Below are positions 30,153 through 36,391 of a DNA stretch of 36,391 nt, one piece after another. Location of the stretch: contig JAQULS010000014.1 of the NCBI GenBank assembly GCA_028749235.1, positions 1 through 36,391 on the forward strand. Direction: 5' to 3'. Numbering within the stretch: the stretch's first letter is position 1; each line of letters opens with the position of its first letter. The stretch comes from Acidobacteriota bacterium. GTDB taxonomy: Bacteria > Acidobacteriota > Aminicenantia > Aminicenantales > UBA4085. The notes under the pieces are model-generated. The model had not been told where the DNA came from, did no database searches, and saw only the letters and a list, made by a program, of their open reading frames with translations. A program made the position numbers and the translations under genes.

Positions 30153-31316
30153 ATGAGATTCAAACATGTCGCTTGGCCGGAGATTGCGATTTTTGCTTTT
30201 GCGGCCGTTTCCGCGTCCGGGTATGCTCCGACCAAGGACAAGATCGAGTTCAAAACCATCGACGGCGTGCCGCACGTCTTCAACCCGGCCAAGCCGCTCA
30301 AGGGGACGATCAAGCTGGAGATCGAGCGGACCCGGACCATTGATCCCTACGAACAGCCTGAGGTGGGGATGAGGATGATCCTTTTCTTTCACCGCGGAGA
30401 GAAGGGCGGCGTAGTCCTTTTAGATCCCAATAGCGCGGAGGGCCATCGCTTTGGGCCTGACGGGAAATACCTCGGACTCCTGACCAAGAAAGGCCAAGGG
30501 CCCGGCGAGTTCAGCCCGCAACAGGGCTACTACGCCTATCTTTTCGGGAACGATGTCTTCGTCTTCGGGGGCCAAAAGGTCGCCCGTTTCGACTCCGACG
30601 GCAAGCTGCTCCAGGAGCGGACCCTGAAGAGCCATCATTACGCTTCCGTCGATGCCACACGGTTCTTGACGGAGAACATCGTCAGGGACGAGAAGGGAAA
30701 TCAAACCAAGACGCTCCAGATCGTTGAGTTCGACTTTAAAGAGAAGGAGAACAAGACCGATCTGCTGAAGGCCGTGAACGTCGGCATGATCCGCAATCCC
30801 AATGGCCGGGGAGGCATCTCCGAACCGTGGGCGACGCCGGGCCTCTTCTATGCCGCCGATCCTTCGCGTGGATACATCTTTTGCGGCATCAACACGAAAT
30901 ACGAGATCTGGATCAAGGATCTGGCCGGCAAGGACGTCCTGGTCATCCAACGGGCTTTCGAGAATGTTAAAGCTAAGCGGGACGATGTAGCCAAGATGAT
31001 GGCCTGGGCGGCCAAAGAAGAAAGAACGAAGTGGATTCTTTCCGCCTACCCGGATCGATTCGTAGCCATCAAGGACATCTTCTCCTTGCCCAAGGGCTAT
31101 CTCGCGGCTTTCCGTGTGACTGGGCCGGAGCAATTCGAGATCGACGTCTTCAGCCCCAAGGGTGAGTATCTCTATGCCCTCGTCCCCCCCGTCGGCATTG
31201 AGCTTAGGCAGGTGCAGTTCTTCTCAACGGGCTTCGCGGTCCTCGAGATGGAGGGCGATTCCTTCGCCTACCGGGAATACAGGATCAAGAACCTGCCCGA
31301 GATCTTCGGGAAGTGA
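30153..31316 (+). CDS. 6-bladed beta-propeller protein
   Basis: 387 aa. The N-terminus MRFKHVAWPEIAIFAFAAVSASGYA is signal-like. Blade-type repeats are visible: GPDGKYLGLLTKKGQGPGEFSPQQG (about 107-131), VARFDSDGKLLQERTLK, and IDVFSPKGEYLYALVPP near the C-terminus. The GQGPGEF motif is characteristic of the 6-bladed propeller family with NHL-like blades. Function in the family is largely unknown, probably binding in the periplasm or at the surface. Base composition is somewhat less GC-rich than the neighbours. The start is set by ATG 30153 after the G11 tract. Confidence 0.82.
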   Translation: MRFKHVAWPEIAIFAFAAVSASGYAPTKDKIEFKTIDGVPHVFNPAKPLKGTIKLEIERTRTIDPYEQPEVGMRMILFFHRGEKGGVVLLDPNSAEGHRFGPDGKYLGLLTKKGQGPGEFSPQQGYYAYLFGNDVFVFGGQKVARFDSDGKLLQERTLKSHHYASVDATRFLTENIVRDEKGNQTKTLQIVEFDFKEKENKTDLLKAVNVGMIRNPNGRGGISEPWATPGLFYAADPSRGYIFCGINTKYEIWIKDLAGKDVLVIQRAFENVKAKRDDVAKMMAWAAKEERTKWILSAYPDRFVAIKDIFSLPKGYLAAFRVTGPEQFEIDVFSPKGEYLYALVPPVGIELRQVQFFSTGFAVLEMEGDSFAYREYRIKNLPEIFGK

Positions 31317-31350
31317 TTCCCCCGATGGCCGCGGGCGGCTACTTCTTTTT
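31310..31350 (+). terminator. Possible terminator at the propeller/GyrI junction
   Basis: GAAGT (31310-31314) pairs with ACTTC (31341-31345), enclosing a GC-rich centre, followed by TTTTT (31346-31350). It spans the 22-bp gap between two convergent genes and runs into the coding end of the opposing gene. Confidence 0.35.
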
Positions 31351-31911
31351 AACTTGGTAGCGGATGATCGTCCGGTATGATTCCGGCGGAGTGTTCCCCA
31401 TGCCGGGGCCGACCAGATATTCCTCTTCATGCAGGCCGACGATCACATAGCCCTTTTCGGCGATGAACTTGTGAATGGTCTCGATCGTCGGTGTCTCGGT
31501 GGCGTAGGGCCCGACATGGAGGATCTCGGCCACTTCTCCGTACTTCCAGACTTCGATTTTGACGCCTTGGATGCCGGCCGGGAGTCCGGTGACAGATTCG
31601 GGAAGGGGCAGGGCGTAATAGCCGACCCACTCGGACTTGGCGTCCTTGCCGAAGTCGGGGCTCGACCAGCGGGCCCGCGGGGGGGCCGTTTTAACTCCGG
31701 GCAAACTGAAGAATGTCTTGTAGAGGAGCCCGAAAGCGGCCTGGCCGGCGGTGTTCGGATCGCCCTTGGCCTCGACCACCAGCATCTTTTGGGCGGGCTT
31801 GGTCATGATCCGCGGTGCCTTGAGCGAATCGTCGACCGGCGGCTGCTGCGCGGCGGCCGTCCAGGCAAGCGACGCAATCAACGCGGCGAAAACGAAAATG
31901 CGTTTCTTCAT
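31339..31911 (-). CDS. Secreted GyrI-like (effector-binding) domain protein
   Basis: 190 aa with a Sec signal (MKKRIFVFAALIASLAWTAAA). The rest resembles the GyrI-like/SOUL-type small-molecule-binding fold: VKIEVWKYGEVAEILHVGPYATETPTIETIHKFIAEKGY (about 118-156), then HEEEYLVGPG and YRTIIRYQV. Such domains usually sit on cytoplasmic AraC or MerR regulators, so an exported copy suggests ligand capture outside the cytoplasm. It lies directly downstream of the AraC-GyrI regulator, which carries the same type of domain. Start ATG 31911 has AGGAGG upstream. Confidence 0.8.
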   Translation of the reverse strand: MKKRIFVFAALIASLAWTAAAQQPPVDDSLKAPRIMTKPAQKMLVVEAKGDPNTAGQAAFGLLYKTFFSLPGVKTAPPRARWSSPDFGKDAKSEWVGYYALPLPESVTGLPAGIQGVKIEVWKYGEVAEILHVGPYATETPTIETIHKFIAEKGYVIVGLHEEEYLVGPGMGNTPPESYRTIIRYQVKKK

Positions 31912-31929
31912 GATCCCCTCCTTTTTTGT

Positions 31930-31935
31930 ATCATA
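31930..31935 (-). promoter_or_regulatory. Possible -10 element before the secreted GyrI-like gene
   Basis: TATGAT on the minus strand (5/6), 18 nt before the start codon; the -35 position is weak. Read-through from the AraC gene is also possible. Confidence 0.3.
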
Positions 31936-31996
31936 GCGAATCTCGATGTCGGGCGAAAGCGAGCTCGGCCGGACTTGCGGCTCGGTTAATGAGAGG

Positions 31997-32950
31997 TTAC
32001 AGCGGCTTGATGGGCTCGCAGATGTCGATGATGAACTTGCCCTCGGGGTGATTCTGGGGCTCGTTGAGATAAAGCTCGTAGCAGATCCGGTCGTCCGGCT
32101 GGTAGCCGCTCCCGGCCATCCAATCGACCATGGCGTCCCAGGCCTGCCCGAACTCGTCCGGGGCGATTTCGGCGTGGGCCACGGCGAACAGGCCGCCGGG
32201 GATGGCCATCTTGCCGATCTCCCCCTCGACCTTGGCCTCCGGCGAAACGGTGATGCAGGCGTCCGAGCGCAGCTTGTCCGTCTCGGTGATGTGCGGGTTG
32301 TCGTGGTAAACGCCCAGAACCTTGGTCTGGGGGAAGCGCAGCAGCCCCCGCGGCCCGGCCCATTGCATGAGCTTCTGGAACGCCTCGCCCATGCCCTGGA
32401 ACGGCCCGATGTGCCGGACGTAGGCGACCGTCATCTCCGGCATCTCCTTGACCTCGACCGTGTACTTCGACTTGTCCATGAACAGCCTCCTTGCGGCGTG
32501 GATTTCGCCGCCATCATAGCCGGAGGCCTTGGCCGGGGCTTGGCCGTTCTTGCGATCCGTTTGACGATTCTTGCGCCATTCCTCGCCGGGCTCGGACCGC
32601 CATTCCGTGGCGCTCATCCCGAAACGCTCGCGGAAGGCCCGGGCGAAGGCGTCCGATCCCGAATAGCCGTAGTCGAGGGCGATCGAGGTGATCGGCGTCG
32701 CGGGGTAGGCGATCAGCGCCGCGGCCGCGAGCTCCGCCCGCCGCCGTTGAATCCAGGCATTGAGCGTTTCGCCGACCATGGCCCCGAAGATGCGGTGAAA
32801 GTGGAAAGGCGAAAAATTGGCCACCCGGGCCAGATCCTCCAGGCGCAGGCTTTCGCCGATGTGCCGGTCGATATAATCGATGACCCGGTTGATGCGGGCC
32901 GTGTACTCGGCCCGTGAGCTGCGGCTTTTGTCGGCGGACGGCGTGGACAT
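31997..32950 (-). CDS. AraC-family regulator with C-terminal GyrI-like domain
   Basis: 317 aa. N-terminal AraC DNA-binding domain at about 12-115: INRVIDYIDRHIGESLRLEDLARVANFSPFHFHRIF for the first helix-turn-helix and ITSIALDYGYSGSDAFARAFRERFGMSATEWR for the second. C-terminal GyrI-like effector domain (about 155-317; VEVKEMPEMTVAYVRHIGPFQGMGEAF). Same layout as Rob-type activators that bind small hydrophobic or cationic compounds. Start ATG 32950 (MSTPSADK) chosen over an upstream ATG at 33016, which has no proper spacing to a ribosome-binding site. Divergent from dsbD; may regulate itself, the secreted GyrI protein or dsbD. Confidence 0.92.
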   Translation of the reverse strand: MSTPSADKSRSSRAEYTARINRVIDYIDRHIGESLRLEDLARVANFSPFHFHRIFGAMVGETLNAWIQRRRAELAAAALIAYPATPITSIALDYGYSGSDAFARAFRERFGMSATEWRSEPGEEWRKNRQTDRKNGQAPAKASGYDGGEIHAARRLFMDKSKYTVEVKEMPEMTVAYVRHIGPFQGMGEAFQKLMQWAGPRGLLRFPQTKVLGVYHDNPHITETDKLRSDACITVSPEAKVEGEIGKMAIPGGLFAVAHAEIAPDEFGQAWDAMVDWMAGSGYQPDDRICYELYLNEPQNHPEGKFIIDICEPIKPL

Positions 32951-32987
32951 TTCGGTTGGGTCTCCTGAAGGGACGATTTCCGGCCTC

Positions 32988-33016
32988 AAAATACCATGAT
33001 CGCCCGGCCCTGTCAT
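32988..33016 (-). promoter_or_regulatory. Predicted promoter of the AraC-GyrI gene
   Basis: Minus strand: ATGACA (33016-33011, 5/6), 17-nt spacer, TATTTT (32993-32988, 4/6). Confidence 0.4.
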
Positions 33017-33084
33017 CTCCGATGAGCGGGGCTTTCGGGTTGCCTATAAGCCGTTGATTCCATTGGCCCTCGCCGCGTTCCGCG

Positions 33085-33113
33085 TTGACTTCGAGGAGCA
33101 AGCCGTCTATAGT
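33085..33113 (+). promoter_or_regulatory. Predicted promoter of dsbD
   Basis: TTGACT (33085-33090, 5/6), 17-nt spacer, TATAGT (33108-33113, 5/6). The leader is about 65 nt. Confidence 0.6.
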
Positions 33114-33186
33114 ATCGCAGTCGCGAACCTCGTCACTCCGGCAGGGCCACGGCGTCCCGCCGGAGAGGATGCGCCAAGGAGTCGTC

Positions 33187-35208
33187 ATGAAAAAGGCCGC
33201 TCTCGCCATAGCCCTGCTGATCCCGCTCTTTCTTGCCGCGGTCCCCCTGCGCGCCCAGAACGACGCACCCATCGTCAAAGCGACCGTCCTGCCGCCCGCG
33301 GTGCCCCTTAAGGCCGGCCAAACGGCCGCCCTCAGCCTCGAGATCAGCATCCGGGCGCCCTTCCACATCAACTCCGATCAGCCTTCGGAGGCCTACCTCA
33401 TCGGTACGATGGTCGATTTCAAGCCGCGGCAGGGCGCGACGTTCGGCAAGCTGGTTTTTCCGATACCCCAGAACAAGAAGTTCTCGTTCTCCGACAATCC
33501 GCTCTCGATCTTCGAAGGCACGTTCAAGGTTCCTTTCGAAGTCACGCTGGCCGCGGATTTCGCCGGGCCGGAGCTCCTGATCGAGGGTTCGGTCGGCTAC
33601 CAGGCTTGCGACGACGCGTCGTGCCAGCCGCCGACCGACGCCGCTTTTAAAGCGACGGTTCCCGTCGCGGGCGGCGTTCCCGCGGCAGTCAAGCCCCCGG
33701 CCGTTAAGACGGAGGCCGGCCTCGCCGGATCGGCGAAGACCGAGCCGGTCGGAAAGCCTGAGCATCAAACGGCCGAGAAGCCGGCGGAAAAGCCGGGCGA
33801 TCCGGCGGCCTCGGTGACGCAGACAAGCGTGAACACCGCCAAACCGGATACGGAGCAGGTCCATCCGGCCGGCGCGTCGGAGACCCCGGCCGTCGAACCG
33901 CGAAACGACACACCCGCTCCCAAATCCGCGGGCGGGACCGACTTTGGGAAGAAGGGCCTCCTGCTGATGTTCCTGCTGGTCTTCCTGGGCGGGCTGGCCC
34001 TCAACCTGACGCCGTGCATTTATCCTCTCATACCGATCACCATCAGCTACTTCGGCGGCCAGGCCGAGGGCAAGAAGGGCGGCGTCGTCCTCCACTCGTT
34101 GATATACGTCCTGGGCATGGCCATGACTTATTCCATCCTGGGTGTCGTGGCCGCGTTCACCGGCAGCCTGTTCGGGGCGGCCCTGACCTACCCGCCCGTC
34201 TTGATCGCCATCGCCGCGGTCATGATCCTGTTGGCCCTGTCCATGTTCGACGTCTACGAGTTCCGCATGCCTGCCTTCCTGAACAAGGCCGCGGGGACCT
34301 CCAAGAAGGGACTGGGCGGATCGTTCTTCATGGGCCTGACCGTCGGCATCATCGCCGCGCCGTGCATCGGGCCGTTCGTTCTCGGGCTTCTGACCTACGT
34401 CGGCGACAAGGGCAACGTCTTGCTGGGCTTCTCGCTTTTCTTCGTCCTGGCCATGGGCCTGGGTGTGCCGTTCCTGCTGCTCGGCATCTTCTCGGGCAGC
34501 ATCAACAAAATCCCGCGCTCGGGCGCCTGGATGGTTTGGGTCCGCAAGATCTTCGGCTTTATCCTGGTCGGGATGTCCTTCTATTTCATCAAGACGCTGC
34601 TGCCGAATGCGCTCACCTACAACCTGGCCATGGCCCTGATCGCGCTGGTGGCGGGCGTCTACCTGGCCTGGATCGAGCCGACCAAGGGGACGGGCAAGGC
34701 CTTCCCGTTCATTCGCAACGTCTTCGGGGTGATCTTTTTCGCCCTGGCCCTGATCTTCGCCGTCAACGGCGTGCGCGGCTACGCGGATGAGCAGATGAAC
34801 ACCCGCCTGCAGGCGCTGGCGGCCGCCGGCGGGCAGATCAAGCTCGATACGATCGCCTGGGTTCCCTATTCCGAAGAAGCCCTGGCCGATGCTCTTAAGT
34901 CCGGCAAACCGGTCTTCATCGACTCGACGGCCGACTGGTGCATCGCCTGTCACGAATTGGACAAGAAGACCTACTCCCAGCCCGAGATCATCGCTGAGGC
35001 CGATAGTTTCGTGATGTTGCGGGCCGACCTGACCCGCAACGACGACGAGAAGGTCAAGGCTTTCTACAAGAAGTTCGCGGCCAAGGGCTGCCCGACGCTC
35101 ATCTGGCTGAAGCCCGACGGGGCCGAGATCGCGGAGCTTCGCGGCGTGGGCTTCGAGGACAAGAACATCTTCCTCGGCAAGATGAAAAAAGCCTTGGCCG
35201 CGAAATAG
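33187..35208 (+). CDS. dsbD: Thiol:disulfide interchange protein DsbD
   Basis: 673 aa. It carries electrons from cytoplasmic thioredoxin across the inner membrane to periplasmic thiol proteins. Signal peptide (MKKAALAIALLIPLFLAAVPLRA); DsbD-alpha domain with cysteine pair C141/C146 (YQACDDASCQ); a long Pro/Lys/Ala-rich linker (about 165-250); membrane beta domain with C277 (LNLTPCIYP) and C393 (IAAPCIGPF); C-terminal thioredoxin domain with C585-x-x-C588 (STADWCIACHE). All six redox cysteines are present. Start ATG 33187 has AAGGAG upstream. Monocistronic, followed at once by a palindromic element. Confidence 0.95.
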   Translation: MKKAALAIALLIPLFLAAVPLRAQNDAPIVKATVLPPAVPLKAGQTAALSLEISIRAPFHINSDQPSEAYLIGTMVDFKPRQGATFGKLVFPIPQNKKFSFSDNPLSIFEGTFKVPFEVTLAADFAGPELLIEGSVGYQACDDASCQPPTDAAFKATVPVAGGVPAAVKPPAVKTEAGLAGSAKTEPVGKPEHQTAEKPAEKPGDPAASVTQTSVNTAKPDTEQVHPAGASETPAVEPRNDTPAPKSAGGTDFGKKGLLLMFLLVFLGGLALNLTPCIYPLIPITISYFGGQAEGKKGGVVLHSLIYVLGMAMTYSILGVVAAFTGSLFGAALTYPPVLIAIAAVMILLALSMFDVYEFRMPAFLNKAAGTSKKGLGGSFFMGLTVGIIAAPCIGPFVLGLLTYVGDKGNVLLGFSLFFVLAMGLGVPFLLLGIFSGSINKIPRSGAWMVWVRKIFGFILVGMSFYFIKTLLPNALTYNLAMALIALVAGVYLAWIEPTKGTGKAFPFIRNVFGVIFFALALIFAVNGVRGYADEQMNTRLQALAAAGGQIKLDTIAWVPYSEEALADALKSGKPVFIDSTADWCIACHELDKKTYSQPEIIAEADSFVMLRADLTRNDDEKVKAFYKKFAAKGCPTLIWLKPDGAEIAELRGVGFEDKNIFLGKMKKALAAK

Positions 35209-35321
35209 CAGACACATACCGAATTATTCGGTTTCTTGCCTATTTTGTTAGGCGGGGGCTGGATATTTTAGGAATTCCCTGGCGTTTCGACTTGGCGGGA
35301 AAAGAAATGCGTATGTGTCTG
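35209..35321. mobile_element. 113-bp palindromic MITE-like element at the dsbD/HD junction
   Basis: Terminal inverted repeats CAGACACATAC (35209-35219) and GTATGTGTCTG (35311-35321) are perfect over 11 bp. Inside are two hairpins, CCGAA-TTA-TTCGG (35219-35231) and GCCTA-TTTTGT-TAGGC (35238-35253). It begins at the base after the dsbD stop and ends 4 bp before the opposing stop codon. AT-richer than its surroundings. No transposase in the window. Confidence 0.7.
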
Positions 35322-35325
35322 GTAA

Positions 35326-36225
35326 TTAGAGCTCGGGCAGGCAGAAGCCGATCTCATGGCTGGCGCCGCAACTCCGGCATCGAAGGCGCGCTTCCAGCCG
35401 GGTGCATTTGACTCCGGCCTTGATCGTCCGCGCCACCGTCCAGCCTCCGCCGCAGTCTTCGCAGGCCGCGCTCAGGACGAGCCGGGCCTCGATCTTTCTG
35501 CCGCGGCGGCTTGGATGCGGCACCGAGACGGTCTTGATACGGAAGGCCCCGCCGTGAGTTTCGCCCAGCTCTTTGAGCAAGGTCTCGTAAAATCGGATCG
35601 TCTCTTCGGCCTTGGCTTCGGCCCGGGCCCGGCCCGCCTTCGTCCTCATGTTGAGCGGCAGGCAGGCGGCGTAGGTCAGCTCCTTGCTCAGGGAATTCAT
35701 GACCGTCGCATGAAGCGTTTTGCCCCGTAGGGCGGATTTGATGAAAAACTGGGCTACGCCCAGGGCCCCGAACTTGGACAGGAAGTCGGCGTCGTGGACG
35801 ATGGCCGCCGTCGGGTTGGGTGAGGCGCCTTCCTTGTAGAGAGAGCCGAGGGCGGCCAGGATCGCGTAGCGATCGGCGGCCGGAACGCGGGAACGCTTGA
35901 GAACGGGCCCGGCCAATTTCGCCGCCTCGTCCTCCTCCGTGGTCCCGCCCGCGTGATAGCTCCCGCCGGCGAACTTTCCGGCGTCGTGGAAGAGGGCCGT
36001 GATCGCGGCCAGCAGGGGATCGCGCCGCTCCTCCTCGGCCAGCTTGAAGGCCAGGGAGGCGACGTGGACGGTGTGCTCCCAGAGATAGCTCCCCTCCGTC
36101 TCGGGGGCGTTGCCGGCGAAGGCCCGTTCCGATTCCTCGACCAGGCGCTTGATCTTCTCGACCAGTCCGGGATAGCGCTTGGCCACGACCCGGAAGGCGG
36201 CTTCGGACTTGCCCGGCTTCTTCAT
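35326..36225 (-). CDS. HD-domain phosphohydrolase with C-terminal zinc ribbon
   Basis: 299 aa, cytoplasmic. HD-domain metal ligands: H51 (LWEHTVHVA), H80-D81 (LFHDAGKF) and D145 (IVHDADFLSKFG). The C-terminal segment (about 250-299) has paired cysteines, CEDCGGGW, CRSCGASHEIGFC, suggesting a zinc ribbon. HD enzymes hydrolyse nucleotides or cyclic nucleotides; this architecture is not assigned to a known substrate by me. Start ATG 36223-36225 follows GGGAGA. Convergent with dsbD. Confidence 0.85.
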   Translation of the reverse strand: MKKPGKSEAAFRVVAKRYPGLVEKIKRLVEESERAFAGNAPETEGSYLWEHTVHVASLAFKLAEEERRDPLLAAITALFHDAGKFAGGSYHAGGTTEEDEAAKLAGPVLKRSRVPAADRYAILAALGSLYKEGASPNPTAAIVHDADFLSKFGALGVAQFFIKSALRGKTLHATVMNSLSKELTYAACLPLNMRTKAGRARAEAKAEETIRFYETLLKELGETHGGAFRIKTVSVPHPSRRGRKIEARLVLSAACEDCGGGWTVARTIKAGVKCTRLEARLRCRSCGASHEIGFCLPEL

Positions 36226-36391
36226 CGTTCTCCCGCCGCGATTATACCAAAATAGGGGTACAGTATCAGTCGTGTCCCATTATAAGTTGATCAGTTTAAG
36301 TTGGATACAGGCATCTGGTTGCGATTCGTGATGAGTGGTTTCCGTAAGCAGTTGATTCAACGGGATTTTCTCGAAGGCCATGACGCTGGTG
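36226..36391. other. AT-richer right edge, no gene assigned
   Basis: Composition shifts to clearly lower GC here. Two frames are open to the edge: a minus-strand tail of 36 codons ending ...CIQLKLINL with its stop at 36280-36282, and a plus-strand frame from ATG 36331 (MSGFRKQLIQRDFLEG...). The motif GGGGTACAGTATC...GTGTCCC at 36254-36278 could be the border of an insertion element. Neither frame is recognised. Confidence 0.4.

Noticed and set aside
33133-35217. 694-codon minus-strand open frame opposite dsbD
   Set aside because: Low-complexity Gly/Asp/Gln/Arg-rich translation with no domain; the plus strand encodes an intact DsbD.
36331-36391. Plus-strand frame MSGFRKQLIQRDFLEG... at the right edge
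   Set aside because: Too short to identify, and the opposite strand is also open; could be a transposase fragment but nothing proves it.
1-36391. CRISPR arrays, tRNA and rRNA genes
   Set aside because: No regularly spaced repeats, no cloverleaf with recognisable TPsiC arm and no rRNA-like stretch were found by reading.

Overview
The window is high-GC bacterial chromosome, densely packed, with almost every same-strand neighbour joined by ATGA/GTGA stop-start overlaps. It has Tat- and Sec-exported proteins, a DsbD, LPS/glycan-type glycosyltransferases and sigma70-like promoters, so a Gram-negative cell plan is likely. The mix of DUF362 and DUF6599-like proteins, a 6-bladed beta-propeller, NTT-type carriers fused to HEAT repeats and an aldo/keto reductase with ferredoxin-type clusters suggests the Acidobacteriota/Aminicenantota neighbourhood. 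This placement is inference from gene content; no rRNA or marker gene is present.

Layout. 1-4089: phosphate uptake operon pstSCAB (minus; pstB cut by the left edge) with phoU divergent from it across a region holding an 11-bp-pitch Pho-box-like array. 4244-7814: a GT9 glycosyltransferase and a coupled small protein, converging on a DUF362 / DUF6599-like exported pair. 7815-8313 has no gene but holds a promoter and a diverged long inverted repeat. 8314-20133: the most unusual block. It has an RsbW-like kinase, two paralogous secreted kinase-fold proteins, three NTT/TLC-type nucleotide carriers (two with C-terminal HEAT repeats), an exported PPP-like metallophosphatase, a STAS protein and an FHA-GAF-SpoIIE phosphatase. 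These lie mainly in two divergent operons that share the 13114-13233 promoter region. 20221-22751: an unknown secreted protein and an APC permease. 22815-26609: a glycan operon on the minus strand (flippase, GT4, GT2). 26845-30084: Tat-exported aldo/keto reductase, then divergent UbiA/MenA prenyltransferase and CPBP protease. 30153-36225: beta-propeller, secreted GyrI-like protein, AraC-GyrI regulator, DsbD and an HD-domain protein. From about 36240 the sequence becomes AT-richer and unassigned.

How it may work together. The 8.3-20.1 kb block has a common theme of nucleotides and protein phosphorylation. Carriers of the ATP/ADP-translocase family sit in operon with proteins that have export signals and kinase catalytic motifs, and with an exported phosphatase. 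The cytoplasmic side carries a full partner-switching set (RsbW-like kinase, STAS substrate, PP2C phosphatase). A testable idea is that the carriers supply nucleotide to an extracytoplasmic phosphorylation system controlled by partner switching.

Repeats. Three of the convergent gene junctions are filled by palindromic or hairpin-rich repeats (8754-8850, 22737-22829, 35209-35321). One of these supplies the last codons and stop codons of both flanking genes. A second copy of the 8754 repeat lies in the leader of the aldo/keto reductase gene. No tRNA, rRNA, CRISPR array or complete insertion sequence was seen.
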